Part shown: positions 35,177-46,428 of the stretch, piece after piece
Numbering within the stretch: the first letter of the stretch is position 1
How the letters are laid out: every line of letters begins with the position of its first letter
Source: Daldinia sp. FL1419
Taxonomy: Eukaryota > Ascomycota > Sordariomycetes > Xylariales > Hypoxylaceae
Reading direction: 5' to 3'
Length of the DNA: 64,000 nucleotides
Assembly (NCBI GenBank): GCA_025201765.1
Contig: MU623370.1
Location: 186,001-250,000, forward strand
The notes under the pieces: model-generated
What the model was told of the DNA's origin: nothing
The model's input: the letters and a program-made list of their open reading frames with translations, nothing else
Databases searched by the model: none
Made by a program: the position numbers and the translations under genes

Positions 35177-36469
35177 ATATGCAACTATAAAATCGATTTA
35201 AATAACGTGCCAGCCGTTAAGAGCCACAAACGCCATCAACATTCGCCATAACGCCGCGCGAGCGGTTGTGGCAGTTGTTTCGTTATAATCAATGCCTTTT
35301 TGCTGTGTAAATCCTCGTGCGCAAATGCGCGCCTTATATTTGTCTAACAGGCCTGTTAATAGAAATTTCTTCTTCAATACCTACTTGCTATTTATCAAAT
35401 GCTTGTAGGCAGTATCTTACGATCTCCTAAAGTTGAACGTTCCGCGTTCGAAATTCTCTCAAATCTCCTTGAAAATTACTTTAAGCCACAAATCCCAATC
35501 ATCACTAACCATAGCTTCTTTAACTGTTGGGTTGTTTCCGTTAATTTGAAACACCTCATCCCGTGTAATTACACCAACAAGATATTCTTATACAAGGTTA
35601 TCTTTTTCAGCTTGTCTGAACTCTTTGAGAAACGCCTTGGTACAGATAAAAGCACCTGCAGCACCCTCTTAAACAGCATCTAAATATAACGATAAAAAAT
35701 CATTAAACGCGCCCTCTTAGCTTATAGCAATCGTAAAAATGTCATCAACTTCGTCTAAAGCTTAACAAACATATAAATCCGGGATAACTTTTTTGGGTTG
35801 GTTTCTTTTTTTCTTAATTTGGCCTGTTTCTTCGTTGGTGATGTTTTTATCCATAATATTATTATTAACATTTCATACGCCAACCTTAAGAGCCTTAGCT
35901 GCTTTTCTGTGATGGAGACACTTCTATATATACTTAAAAAATAACCTAACAACATCTTTTAAGTTTGGAGCGCCATTGTCGTCTCCGAAATGCTTATGGA
36001 AGACAATGTGCGGTGTCGTCAAAAATCTACCTCTTTTTAGGAGCTACACAACATAATTGCATTCTCCATGATAACTTAGGAAAATAACCTTTGCACCGCG
36101 CGCTTCAAGTTTCTCAACCGCCATAACCCTATTATTTGGGTTAATTAAGGCAAAGTAACAGCTTCTAAAGATTTTTAAATGTACATTATCTAGCTTATGA
36201 TCTTTTCCAAATTCCAAACAGCTTTTATATTATTCAAATGGCATGATGCCCTCACAAACAAATATTCCAATCCTATTAATAACATATGCAACTACTTCTA
36301 AGATAGAATTCCAGAAACAAGTAGGTATTTTCATTCCAACATATACAACTCGTGCCTCATCTTATAAAAAATATATACCCCTCTCCACTACACCATTCTA
36401 ATATTAATTATGCAATATAAATAAAATTAACTCCACGCCCTTTTCTCTACAAAAAATTTCCAACTAACT

Positions 36470-36740
36470 CATACCAAATTCTCGTCCGCCATCAATTCGT
36501 AAGGTCTTCATTCAACATCGTGAGCCATCAGTTTGGCTAAAGAAGGCTTAAAATGTCTCGTATAGACGTGTAAGGTATCCAGTAACAATCACTACTACTT
36601 CATCCTTCGTTTTATATGCCACAAACTAACGCCACAAGCTATTATTGTCAGTTATCAACGTAAAATACTTGTTTCTTTCAATAGAGGTGGGCTGTAAGGA
36701 ACCTATATCACACCAAATCACCTCGCCCACGTAGTTCGCT
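36470..36740 (-). pseudogene. Copia integrase remnant
   Basis: Translating the minus strand around 36475-36515 gives KTLRIDGGREFGMS, matching the copia integrase core LRxDxGxEF. Around 36700-36735 it gives YVGEVIWCDIGSLQP, matching the earlier catalytic Asp region. Stops separate the pieces. Confidence 0.75.
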
Positions 36741-37138
36741 TGTTCTCAGGGTTTTTTCGAAGGTATCTTCGTTATTTTCGCTTGGTCGCAAGCAACACAC
36801 AGTAGGTTTTTGATTATCTTTTAATTTAAATCGATACCTATGAATCTATCAATAATCCATTTTATTTTATCTGTACTAAGGTAACATAATCGATAATATT
36901 AAAAAATTAATTTATCTTTTATTTTGTTAGTTAATTTTGACGATTTTAACAATTTAAAGGATTTAACTACCCCCTCTAATTCTTAATCATTGTTTCTTAT
37001 ATTTATCCCCAGTACGTGTTCCTATTGCTTTAACAGTGGTGTTGCCACCAGCTCTAGTTTATTGTATTACTAGAGGTAAAATCCTCGCTTTTATACGTTC
37101 AAGGTCGTCAAAACTATCCCGTTAATGTTCCACATATA

Positions 37139-37495
37139 CTAATTATCCATCCAACCACCTACTCTATACAAAAACTCCCCGGAGAAGATCTTAAAAAGAA
37201 AACCTTTAATGAGGAATACGTACTTTAATATCACCTTAACAGCGTTGCCGTCCTTCCCACGAAACTTGTAAACAACCGTTCCCATTTGTGTAACTAACAC
37301 AAATCCTACTCCGGTATTTACAACGTATCCCTTGCCACTGATGTTGATTATCGTGCCAGGGAGAAAGTTGTTCGGATCGTTCATAATATGCACGTTAGCT
37401 CTTGTATCAAATAACAACTCATATATTTTGAGTAAAGAATGACAACATACTCTATAACCTCCTCCAACTACTACGTTCTTCGTCAAAATTACCAT
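37139..37495 (-). pseudogene. Copia protease region remnant
   Basis: A minus-strand fragment with ELLFDTRANVHIMND. This corresponds to the aspartic protease active site (D-S/T-G-A with following H-M); the Gly is replaced by Arg. It lies between the gag zinc knuckle and the integrase, as expected. Confidence 0.75.
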
Positions 37496-37663
37496 GAAAC
37501 TCTATATATTATACATTAGGTCAATCTCCGAACGCTTTTTATCGTACGTCACAATCATCAATTTCAACATATCCTCATCAACCTTGGCCATATAAACGCC
37601 GTCACCTGAGTTCGTATATTGATCTAATCCAGCAGGTGGCTGCGGAACCTGACTTGCTTGGGC

Positions 37664-39307
37664 TCAACTAATACTCTGAGTAGCATTCTGACTGCTAATG
37701 TTTTTCTTACAATCCTTCTTAAGATAACCGTATTCACCGCACTTATAGCAGAAAGGGCCTTTCTTGCTATCCCATACAGGCTTACCGTCAAAAATCTTCG
37801 ACTTCTTAGGGAATTTCTTACCCCATTTCTTCAGGTTCTTCTTTACATTATAAGCTAAACTAGAACTATAGCTCTTCAAACCAATCTTAACTCTAAATTC
37901 ATTAACAAAATCATCGATTACTTCCGTAATCGTATAATTCTTCTGAAGATGCATGATCTTACAAATCATCTTAACCCATTCTTTGACTTTTTTTTCATAG
38001 CTGTTCAAGAATATTGTCACCTTTTGCTCCGAGGCAAGAGGCATACCGGCCTCCTGTACGCTACGTGCGGCTTATCGCCACTTTGAGCTGTATTGAATAA
38101 GGTCCTTTCCATCGTAGCTTATTGTGATGAGTACCGACCAAAGCTCTTGCTGTCGGGCCTTGCCTGTAGAGGCGTAAGTGCAATTTAATAACTTTAAAAC
38201 CTTTATGCTTTTTTACATACCAGTAATCAAGTCAAGCAAGTTACGTCTGCATGTCTTCATAATCGCTCGTATCATTTGCAATTTGTTTATTGCGATTAGT
38301 TTTATTCCTTTGGCATAGCTGATTTCTTCGAATAACAGCATGAACGTTTCCTTGTACACCAGCCAATTTAACTAACCCTTTAAGTGATTGTCTTTGTCCA
38401 ACGAAAAATCGAATTTCTTTTATTTTAATATGGTTTTCGTATCAATCGGCTCGGAGGACTGTCATCTTGATCGTAAATCCTTCTTCGCCTTCTTGTTTTT
38501 TTTCTTCTTTAGAGGCAGTGGAACTAAATTATCAGAAGCTAAGGCCTCGTCGTCTTCTAACTCCGAGCTGCTGCTCGATAATCTACGCCCATTTCCGTCT
38601 AATTCATCCGATAAGTCTAATAAGCTTAATAATAAGTCCGATAGATCGGAATCATTATTCGTTGTAATAAAGTCGTCAAAAGTAACCTTTCGGGTTCGTT
38701 TTTCCTTCTTTGATTTTAACTTCTTCGCTTTTTTAGGTTGTTTTTCTGCTTTCTCTTCATGTGGCGTTTCGTCGAGAATCTGAGGAGGACTCTCTTACTT
38801 TATAAACGTCACGGGCCTAATTGCCGCTTTACCAACTTTCTTGTTTACCGGGCAGGGCATTAATAATAGCTGGTTGATAAAGTCCGGCTGCTCCGGTTCA
38901 TACAACAATCGACATTCGTCGCTTTCGTAGAAAAATTCCCCATCAACCTACTCCACCAATAGTAAAATCGGAAGCGACGTGGGCGGATCGCTCTCTGGGA
39001 AAGCGCCAGGTGTGCTGCGAATTGACATTCGCGGCTTCTTCATTCTTCTAAGTTCTTTTTCAGTTCTGGCCTGGCGGTTGGCCACTTCGTTTAAATTATC
39101 TTTCATTGCGCGAAACATGTCTCGAAGTTCGTGCATGAAAATCTCAACAAACTTACTATCATTATTTTGTTGAGCCGCGTTAACACTAAAACTCGCTTCA
39201 ACTTTTTCCGCCATTCTTTCGTATCGCTTAAGTTTTAAATGCAGCTCAATCTGCTCAGTTGTAAATTTGTTCAGTAACTCCCTTTGCTTTTCCAAACTAT
39301 CTTGCAA
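37664..39307 (-). pseudogene. Copia gag remnant with zinc knuckle
   Basis: The downstream part (37664-38044) contains KGPFCYKCGEYGYLKKDC, a CCHC-type zinc knuckle in which the His position appears replaced by Tyr. The upstream part (38948-39307) is a charged coiled-coil segment (MQDSLEKQRELLNKF). The region between is AT-rich and broken by stops. Confidence 0.75.
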
Positions 39308-39514
39308 ATCAGCAATAATTATACTCTACTGCTCTTCTAACTGCGTCATATATATTTGCAACTCGTTCAATGTCCCTACAATTCTCGTACTTCCGAATTC
39401 TCTCTAACCTGCATCAATTGTTCCAACTCCGTCAAAATCCAATCCTGTATCAAATAATACTAAAAGCGTTGTGCAATAGCCGTTATAATTGTTAAAATTC
39501 TCGTTCTTGGATAA

Positions 39515-39524
39515 AGTGCTACCA
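39515..39524 (-). other. Retrotransposon primer binding site
   Basis: The minus strand reads TGGTAGCACT directly after the 5' LTR. The yeast Ty1 site for initiator tRNA-Met is TGGTAGCGCC, so the two differences (G to A and C to T) are of the RIP type. Confidence 0.7.
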
Positions 39525-39700
39525 TAAAAGAATTATTGGATTGCGATACGTTGTTGTATTCAATAAGTAAGTAGAGCTATCTAAGAATTAAGAAATTTGT
39601 AGGTTAACCCACTCTAAGTGGGGACCCGGGTTTAGCCCTGGTACGTACTCTAATTACATAATAAGCCAAGCAGGTGCTATAGAGCTCCTTCCTGCCAACA
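39525..39700 (-). repeat. 5' LTR of the copia element
   Basis: 176 bp, the partner of 33708-33883. Its inner end reads TTTTA on the minus strand where the other LTR has CTTCA. Confidence 0.92.
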
Positions 39701-39705
39701 TTATT
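39701..39705. repeat. Target site duplication, right copy (TTATT)
   Basis: Identical to 33703-33707. Confidence 0.85.
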
Positions 39706-40755
39706 AAAAGAATTTGAAGGATAGAATGCTACACGTGCAACATGCACAACATGCGTCCCTAGCCTTGCAGATCTAAACAATGAAAAACTTGGGTATCAGA
39801 TAGGTAATAGTCCTGCAACGCTAAGTAACATCTTGACCCCGATCAGATTCGAGATTCGATACCGCCGGCATGGATAACCGAAATCTAATTTTATCGAACC
39901 CCGGGTTTATTCCAATTGGCTCATCTATATGGCATCTCGCGTGATTTCACCTCCGGCATTTTCAAATTGCCCCATACCTATTTGAGATTCGAGAAAAGCA
40001 TGATAGCTTGTAGCCCTTCGTAATCAGTGTCGATATCTTTATTACCTAGGTGGATATCAAAGCGATTATCATGCTCATCAAGTTTAGGTTTGCTAGCAAA
40101 CTGAAACCCGCCGACTTTCTTGCTTCCCTCGTACAATGCCTTGTTCCAATTTCGACGGTGGGATATACCCTTAACCCCGGGTCGTTATTGCGAGACGATA
40201 TTGGTGGATCGAGACCGGTATATTCATCAATGTGGTACCTGATACAAACACAACATTCAGCTCTTCATGTTGAAGAAACCTCTAATATCCGGTTTGATAT
40301 CCCAGTCAAGCTGAGACGTTCGCAAAAGACTGCTCCATGTACTGTCAGCGAGGCATCTGCCCTAAAGGAAGTATATCCCCTGGTTGCTTTTGCTTAGATT
40401 ACCCCACATATAACTGGTTAATCGTAGGAATAAGCTTAAATCCATCAGCAGCTCGAGGACGTTGGTGTCTCAATCAAGCGCGTTGGGCAGTCGTTATCAT
40501 GTCGTGCTGCCTTGTAGATTCGCTTAGGCACTCAACTCCGAGCATGATATCAAACTATCAATAAGCCCTGCTTCCCGGTTACCTCTAGATAAATAGCAAC
40601 AGCCGTAATTTCAATGTAGAGCACTATCCAAATTCGATTCTTCCAACGAAATATTCGTATACTTGCCGGGGCGGCAATTGATCCTGGTAGACGAATTTAG
40701 TATCGCCATCAACGTACCAATTGCGTTGACTCCGTCCGTCCGTCACGTCACCAGT
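39706..40755. other. Intergenic region between the retroelement and the splicing-factor gene
   Basis: No gene is supported. The open frame at 40050-40397 has no recognisable features. Confidence 0.5.
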
Positions 40756-43272
40756 TTATTTTCCATTGTCTGAATTGTCAGAGTCCGCAAACATGTCCAC
40801 GGCTCTTATGCGTCTCCTAGGCTGTGTCGTAGCTGATTGCTCCTTAGATGGGGTGTTTGGGTTGGTCTTCCCAGTATCCCCATTATCTTTTTCTTCGCCG
40901 CTTTGGCTGTTCTTGTCTCCTGTGTCGCCAGCAGAGTTTTCTCGTTCCACATTTCTCGTTTCGTTTTCATCCATGGGTTCCCCGTCCTCGCTATCATCCA
41001 TTGGGACGCCATCAATATCGGTGTCCAAGTCTGCCTCATCCATTGAAACCTGTCCATCCATCGCTTCCCCATCTACGTCGTCAATGTCCATTTTGGAAGC
41101 AGCATCATCGTATCGTATTGCCCTGGCCGTGGATACAGGCACAAACCCTCTCCCTTCGGTCTGCGTAGTAGCCGAATTACCAGCCTCCACCGTTTTCCAT
41201 TTGCTCTTCTTGGATGTCTCATCAACCTGTTCCTCCTTCTTCGCGCTTGGGGGGTTTTCAAACGTTTCATTAAAGAGCTGTTGGCTCTCATGCGGAAACG
41301 CGCACCATCCTTCCCACAGGCCTAGTACCAGCTTAACACTTCGCTTCCATTTATCTGCTCTCAAGCGGCCCCAATTGAGCCGTTCTGCTGTAAGACCCAA
41401 GATTTCAAAAATATTGCAATCTCTGAGAGACGCTTCAAAGAGCTGGCGGTACCGCCATGCATGTCGAACACCGCTCGTGGCAGATGATGAGAGAATATCG
41501 CTCACAACATAAAGTCCAATAAGACTCGCAGCACTTGTGTCCTGGGTTTCGTTGGGCTTTGTGTTTGCGTCATCGGGGAAGGGCGTCGAGTTATGGGACT
41601 CTCCGTGGTCTTCTCTATTCTTACCAGATCTTCCGCGCTCTGGGTTTGCCAAAGTTAACGCGAATGGCTTGATAATGTTGGTCACGATCATGTTTACAAT
41701 TTCATCTGCGCCCCTGCTTGCGTGAGTTATGGCAAAGGTTGTTACCCTGGCAATATCGCCTTTCCGGATCTTTGTCAAAGTCGTAGGTAGACGAGCCAGC
41801 AAGTGAGTCAATCTCGCCTTGTCGAGAGGATTTAAGTAAGCATTTTCGCTGTCGCCTCCGTCTATCGGTTTGTGCCCTTCGTCTTCATAGTCTTCTTCAT
41901 CAGAAGAGTTATATTCCGGGTCTGACACAAACTCGTCGATAGCAGTAGCATATTCATACGGCAAGTCCTTCTCGGGTACCCTCCAGGCATGGCTGCCTTC
42001 GAATAGAGGTATGTATTTTCCCTGTCGTCCAACCTTGGCTTGGCCGCCAGTGATAACCTCCCAGAGTCGCCACCGGTACCAAACTCCGCCTTCGCTACGA
42101 GGATCCCAGAGCCAGGCCCATTTCTCTTCTCTTTGTACATCGGGTCGTGACATTAAAAGGGCTTCAAATTCTGGACCATGAGATAAAACGGATTCAACAA
42201 CTTTATGAATCAGCTGCAGCTGTTTGATGTCTTTAGGCGCTTGCACGGGGACATGGAAGATAGTTCGGCTTATCGGTCCTCCTCCGGTACTATAAGATGT
42301 CGGCGGAGCAAATCCGCGGTGGAATCCACCCGGATGATGAGAATTGCTATCGTTAGCTTGCGGAACTGGTTTCGCACCAAAGGGATGGGAGGTGGACGAA
42401 GAGGTGAGACTTGAAGTAGCCGTCGCGGACGCTACAGCAGATGATAAATGTCTATGTAGCGACAGATAGAAACCGTAACCGAGATATCGGTTCTGCAGTG
42501 AACTAACAGTTGCGTCGATATCCGTAGCAGGAGTCTCCTTGGACAACGTGACAATAGCGGCTATTGATTTCCTCTCGGTGCTCCCCGTAGTAGGTGGTAA
42601 CATTTTGACATTCTCTACATTCAAGCTCGGCGGCATAAGAGCTTTTATTACTGCAGGAGATGTCCCCGGTGGAAGATTGGCTAGGCGGATCGTAGGCTTC
42701 GCTATAGCCTTTTGCTCGGCTAAATCCCTCGATCTCGTGTCGTCTTCATCATCATCGCTTGTGTTAAAAACCTTGGAAATAACTTTAGGTCGTGTGGCGT
42801 GACCTTCGTCGCTGTCATCGTCATCGTGGAATCCAAGTCGACCTCGGGTATCATCTGTAGCCCTCCTATTGAACACTTGTTGATGGTTATCAAACTTCCT
42901 CTTACTGCCAAAAGATGTCGGCGCAAGACCCAAAGACCCGGGACCACTCTTCAGCCCTGGCGTACTACCTAGCCCGGCACCGAAATGTCTCTTTGGCGGT
43001 GCAGGTCTAATACCGTCGCGACCAAGAGGGCCACCTTGAGGTCGAGCCCCGAACGCGAATTGTTGACGGGAGGCAGAGCCCGTATTATCGTCGTCGTCAT
43101 CATCGTGATCAAAACTTTTCACGAAACTTTCGTACACTGCGGCGGTCTCTGCGGCTTCTCGCTTACGTTTGGCTTCGGCGTCGGCCTTTTGCTTCTCGAA
43201 TGCAGATTGTTTCGATGGCTTCTGAAGCTTCGCTTCAACGTCCGGAAAGTCGGTAAGCTTTTTGGAAGACAT
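40756..43272 (-). CDS. U2 snRNP-associated SURP-motif protein (SR140/U2SURP-like)
   Basis: A single exon of 838 residues. An RRM-like domain is at about 193-275 (TIRLANLPPGTSPAVIKALM). A SURP/SWAP motif is at about 350-410 (KQLQLIHKVVESVLSHGPEF, then REEKWAWLWDP). A CID-like helical domain follows at about 485-660 (LDKARLTHLLARLPTTLTKI, then VSDILSSSATSGVRHAWRYR). This RRM-SURP-CID order is that of human U2SURP/SR140, a component of the U2 snRNP and early spliceosome. Both ends are acidic and disordered, with a DDDDDD run near residue 57 and a Met/Asp-rich tail. The ATG at 43272 begins MSSKKLTDFPDVEAKL, which fits the family. Confidence 0.88.
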   Translation of the reverse strand: MSSKKLTDFPDVEAKLQKPSKQSAFEKQKADAEAKRKREAAETAAVYESFVKSFDHDDDDDDNTGSASRQQFAFGARPQGGPLGRDGIRPAPPKRHFGAGLGSTPGLKSGPGSLGLAPTSFGSKRKFDNHQQVFNRRATDDTRGRLGFHDDDDSDEGHATRPKVISKVFNTSDDDEDDTRSRDLAEQKAIAKPTIRLANLPPGTSPAVIKALMPPSLNVENVKMLPPTTGSTERKSIAAIVTLSKETPATDIDATVSSLQNRYLGYGFYLSLHRHLSSAVASATATSSLTSSSTSHPFGAKPVPQANDSNSHHPGGFHRGFAPPTSYSTGGGPISRTIFHVPVQAPKDIKQLQLIHKVVESVLSHGPEFEALLMSRPDVQREEKWAWLWDPRSEGGVWYRWRLWEVITGGQAKVGRQGKYIPLFEGSHAWRVPEKDLPYEYATAIDEFVSDPEYNSSDEEDYEDEGHKPIDGGDSENAYLNPLDKARLTHLLARLPTTLTKIRKGDIARVTTFAITHASRGADEIVNMIVTNIIKPFALTLANPERGRSGKNREDHGESHNSTPFPDDANTKPNETQDTSAASLIGLYVVSDILSSSATSGVRHAWRYRQLFEASLRDCNIFEILGLTAERLNWGRLRADKWKRSVKLVLGLWEGWCAFPHESQQLFNETFENPPSAKKEEQVDETSKKSKWKTVEAGNSATTQTEGRGFVPVSTARAIRYDDAASKMDIDDVDGEAMDGQVSMDEADLDTDIDGVPMDDSEDGEPMDENETRNVERENSAGDTGDKNSQSGEEKDNGDTGKTNPNTPSKEQSATTQPRRRIRAVDMFADSDNSDNGK

Positions 43273-44027
43273 GATTGATAAGTGATTTGGGGTATGATTA
43301 CGTAGGATGTCGCATTTTGTAAATAAGTTGCTCTTGCATTGGCTGGCACCTAGGTGGATGAATGGTGGTTGGCTTTGGGGGGTTTTAGGGATTCAGCGGA
43401 AGGTTGACGAAGGAAGGCTGCCAATTAGTTTAGTGGGTAACTACGGGTTTAAAGGTAGTTAGTGTGTTCCATAGTTACCCTTTTGCCCTTTTACCTGCTT
43501 CTTGTTAAGGTTCCTTTAGTTCAACGTTACACGTACCGTACCAGCGTACATACCATAATACTTAGTTACATAGTTATAACTACACTAAGACAAAGTTTAG
43601 CACTACCAGCGCTACCTCGCATATAGTGGATCCTCTCCACTGAACTTAGACGATACTGACCACACATACGCCAAGTTCATTACCTGGTACACTACACGCT
43701 ACATGTCCAATCCACACACACGATCCAATCGCCAACCGTACATCGTTTTATCGGCCAACTATCTTACTTCTAGTCAAATCAGAAGCACTTGGAATCATCA
43801 GTCTAACAACTAACAGCATTTCCTAGTGTGGGGTATCTATACTTAGCTTCGACATCGGCGCCGATGCGGAGAATTCAAGAAGCTTAGATAAATATCTATA
43901 AAATATAGACTGGATAGGTACCTAGTTATAATTCATTAACTATTCGTAGTCCAACTTAATATTATTGCTATTATTATTTCCATTTTTCTTAGTGGTCTTG
44001 ACAAGTCCTTGTCCTGCGCCAACAGTA
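43273..44027. other. Divergent promoter region
   Basis: Lies between the SR140-like gene (minus) and the flavin oxidase (plus). It contains a perfect 14-nt palindrome, CATCGGCGCCGATG, at 43853-43866 and a TAGGTACCTAG motif near 43916-43926. An open frame continues upstream of the oxidase to 43965 but starts at TTG. Confidence 0.55.
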
Positions 44028-45661
44028 ATGCCAGTATCGCCAACAGAGGTGTCACCAGAAGGTTGGCCCATGGTCGAAGTTTTGTCGTGCCCAACTCCAG
44101 TTCTTCAGGACATCACTCTCGACCCAGATATGACCCCCAAGTATGAAACCCCTACTAGCATCTTGATTATAGGTGCCGGTGTCTTTGGGCTTAGCACCGC
44201 CCTCGCGTTAACTAAACGCTCAGAGTTCGCATCTGCTTCCATAACCGTCCTAGACCGGTCTCAGGAAGCTGGAGTGTTCCCGTCTCGTGATGCCTCCTCT
44301 ATCGACTCGTCGAGGATCATCCGGGCTGATTATGCGGATCCGGTCTATGCGGCCCTGGCATCGGAGGCCCAAGTCCAGTGGCGGCAGACCGACCCGGGAT
44401 CTCTCGGTGGCGATGGGAGGTACACTGAATCTGGGTTCATACTAGGAGCCGACTCTGGGCCCATGGTCCGTGATGATGGGTTGCCAACCGGCCTTGCTTA
44501 CGCTAAGAAAAGTTGGATAAACGCAATGGCGCTCGCGCATAAGGAAGGCCGGCCTTTAAGCTCTATCCGCGTTTTGAAGAGCCCTTGGACCGTCGGTAGT
44601 ATGTAATGATAGCGCCTCACTTTTTCCCTCCTTGGTCAAGAATTTCCTTATCGAGCTAATTTAAGAAATCTTTGTTTTCGCATCTCAACTCCTCTAAACT
44701 CTTCCACTCTTTGTCAAAAGGGATGAATGTTTATTAACTTTCTCACACAGTGGTATCTGGCACAGGAGGCGAGTTCGCCTACTGGGGATACCTAAATACT
44801 GCGAGCGGTTGGGCAGACGCCGAAGCGAGCATGAAGTGGTACTACGAGCGTGTAGTTGCTACGGGCCGCGTAAGCTTCGTCAACGGAACAGCCGAAAGTC
44901 TTGAGACAGACCAATCTTTAAGGAGAGTAACTGGCGCACGACTCAAAGACGGCACTACGCTATTAGCCGATCTCGTAATTGTGGCAGCCGGCGCATGGAC
45001 ACCCACACTGGTAGATCTCTCATCACAGGTCGTAGCTACCGGCCAAGTTTTAGGTTACATGGACATCACAGAAGAAGAGCAGAAAAGACTAGATAAAATT
45101 CCGGTAATGCTCAATGTGTCAACAGGTCTCTTTGCAATACCACCACGAAATCGTGTGCTCAAGGTTGCAAGGCACGCATATGGGTACCTGAATCCAAAGC
45201 CAGTGTCAACTCCTCCCCTCGGAATTCCTGGATCACCGCGGCCAGAGCTGATCTCCCAGCCGTATACACATCTCGATGATTCAGCTCTCTCGATTCCAGC
45301 GGACGCCGAGAAAGAACTCAGAGATGGTCTACAAAAGATGATACCATGGCCAGAATTGCAAGACCGACCTTTCTCCCGAACTCGACTTTGCTGGTACACG
45401 GATACCCCGACGGGAGATTGGCTAATAGACTACCATCCATACTGGCAAGGTTTGTTCATTGCCACAGGTGGGAGCGGGCACGCATTCAAATTTTTGCCAG
45501 TAATTGGGGATAAGATAGTGGACATTATCACAGGACATTGTCCCGAAGAGCTATCAGGGAAATGGAAATGGAGGGCATATAATTGTGACCAAATACAAAC
45601 AGAGGATGGAAGTCGAGGCGGACAACCAGGACTAATACTGGGAGACAAACTAGGGAAATGA
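44028..45661 (+). CDS. FAD-dependent amine/amino-acid oxidase (DAO family)
   Basis: Exons 44028-44598 and 44751-45661 give 493 residues from the first ATG. The FAD-binding motif is GAGVFG at 49-54 (SILIIGAGVFGLSTALALTK). FAYWGYLNTASGWADAE matches the second conserved segment. Near the end, RLCWYTDTPTGDWLIDYHP is followed by FIATGGSGHAFKFLPVIGD. In monomeric sarcosine oxidase and fructosyl-amine oxidases the Cys of this block (C404 here) binds FAD covalently. Substrates in the family include sarcosine, pipecolate, saccharopine and fructosyl amino acids; the exact one cannot be read here. Two later in-frame ATGs (44070 and 44130) would shorten the N-terminus; 44130 puts the FAD strand ten residues from the start, as in many relatives. 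GTATGT at 44599 is preferred over a weaker donor five bases earlier. There is no obvious peroxisomal C-terminus. Confidence 0.85.
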
Positions 45662-46428
45662 GTTCCTCATACCGATTGAACAAGTCACAAATCACAAAGG
45701 CCAGAAACTTGGGAACACCAATTACAGGTTGATGCGTAAAATGATGTATGCATTGCTTGTGAGCCACTAAGGTCCATTAATCCATCGGTAAGGCTAAACG
45801 ATGCTAAGCATTCCATCGTCAAAGATGTGCGCAATGATGCAACGTTGTCGAGATGGACCCCGATGCGCACAGCAAAAATCGTCCCCGTTCTCAAACTTTG
45901 CGGAATACCCGCTAGAACGAATCATGTCCACTTCATTATCCGCCCTCGTAACGCAACCACCGACGTCGGGACGCAATGTGGGGCAACACAGCCATCACCG
46001 ACGCCATACCAACCATACAGCCCTACCACCCCTATGCGTCGAATTAAGACGGCACCTTCGACCTGCGTGAATGCCGCCGGATAGTATCACGGTGCAATCT
46101 AAGCCGCCAATCCGGATCTTGAGAGGGTTTTCTTCGTTTTGTTTTGCTTTTTTCCTTGTGCTAAAAAACATCCATGATCCCTCCAGTGTAAGGACCTTCC
46201 TATGTATAACGCCGATGCAATGCTATGGGGAAAAAAACGACAATGATACAATAGACGAGTCCGTAAGTACAGCGTACCGAGAACGACGTCGTGACTCATA
46301 ACGCGAAGATCATAAAATCATAAGGAGTCGGTTAATTTACAAATCCCGAGTGGGAAACCAAGGGAAGAGCCTATTGGTAAGGGGTAGTTCATAGAACACA
46401 TGTACCAATAGCCTGTATTGATAAGACT
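45662..46428. other. Convergent intergenic region
   Basis: The flavin oxidase (plus) and TBP (minus) converge here. No gene is supported; short open frames at 45801-46070 lack motifs. Confidence 0.5.

Larger units (their letters stand above)
33708..39700 (-). mobile_element. Degenerate Ty1/copia LTR retrotransposon, minus orientation
   Basis: A nearly 6-kb element bounded by 176-bp LTRs and a 5-bp target duplication. On the minus strand the remnants run gag, protease, integrase, reverse transcriptase, RNase H. Integrase before reverse transcriptase is the Ty1/copia order. All coding parts carry stops or frameshifts and the interior is AT-rich, so it is dead. Flanking motifs are TG...CA, with CA decayed to TA in one LTR. 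The tRNA primer site lies directly inside the right-hand LTR. Confidence 0.92.

Noticed and set aside
40766..41512. 248-codon plus-strand open frame, Ser-rich
   Set aside because: Shadow of the acidic C-terminus of the SR140-like gene.
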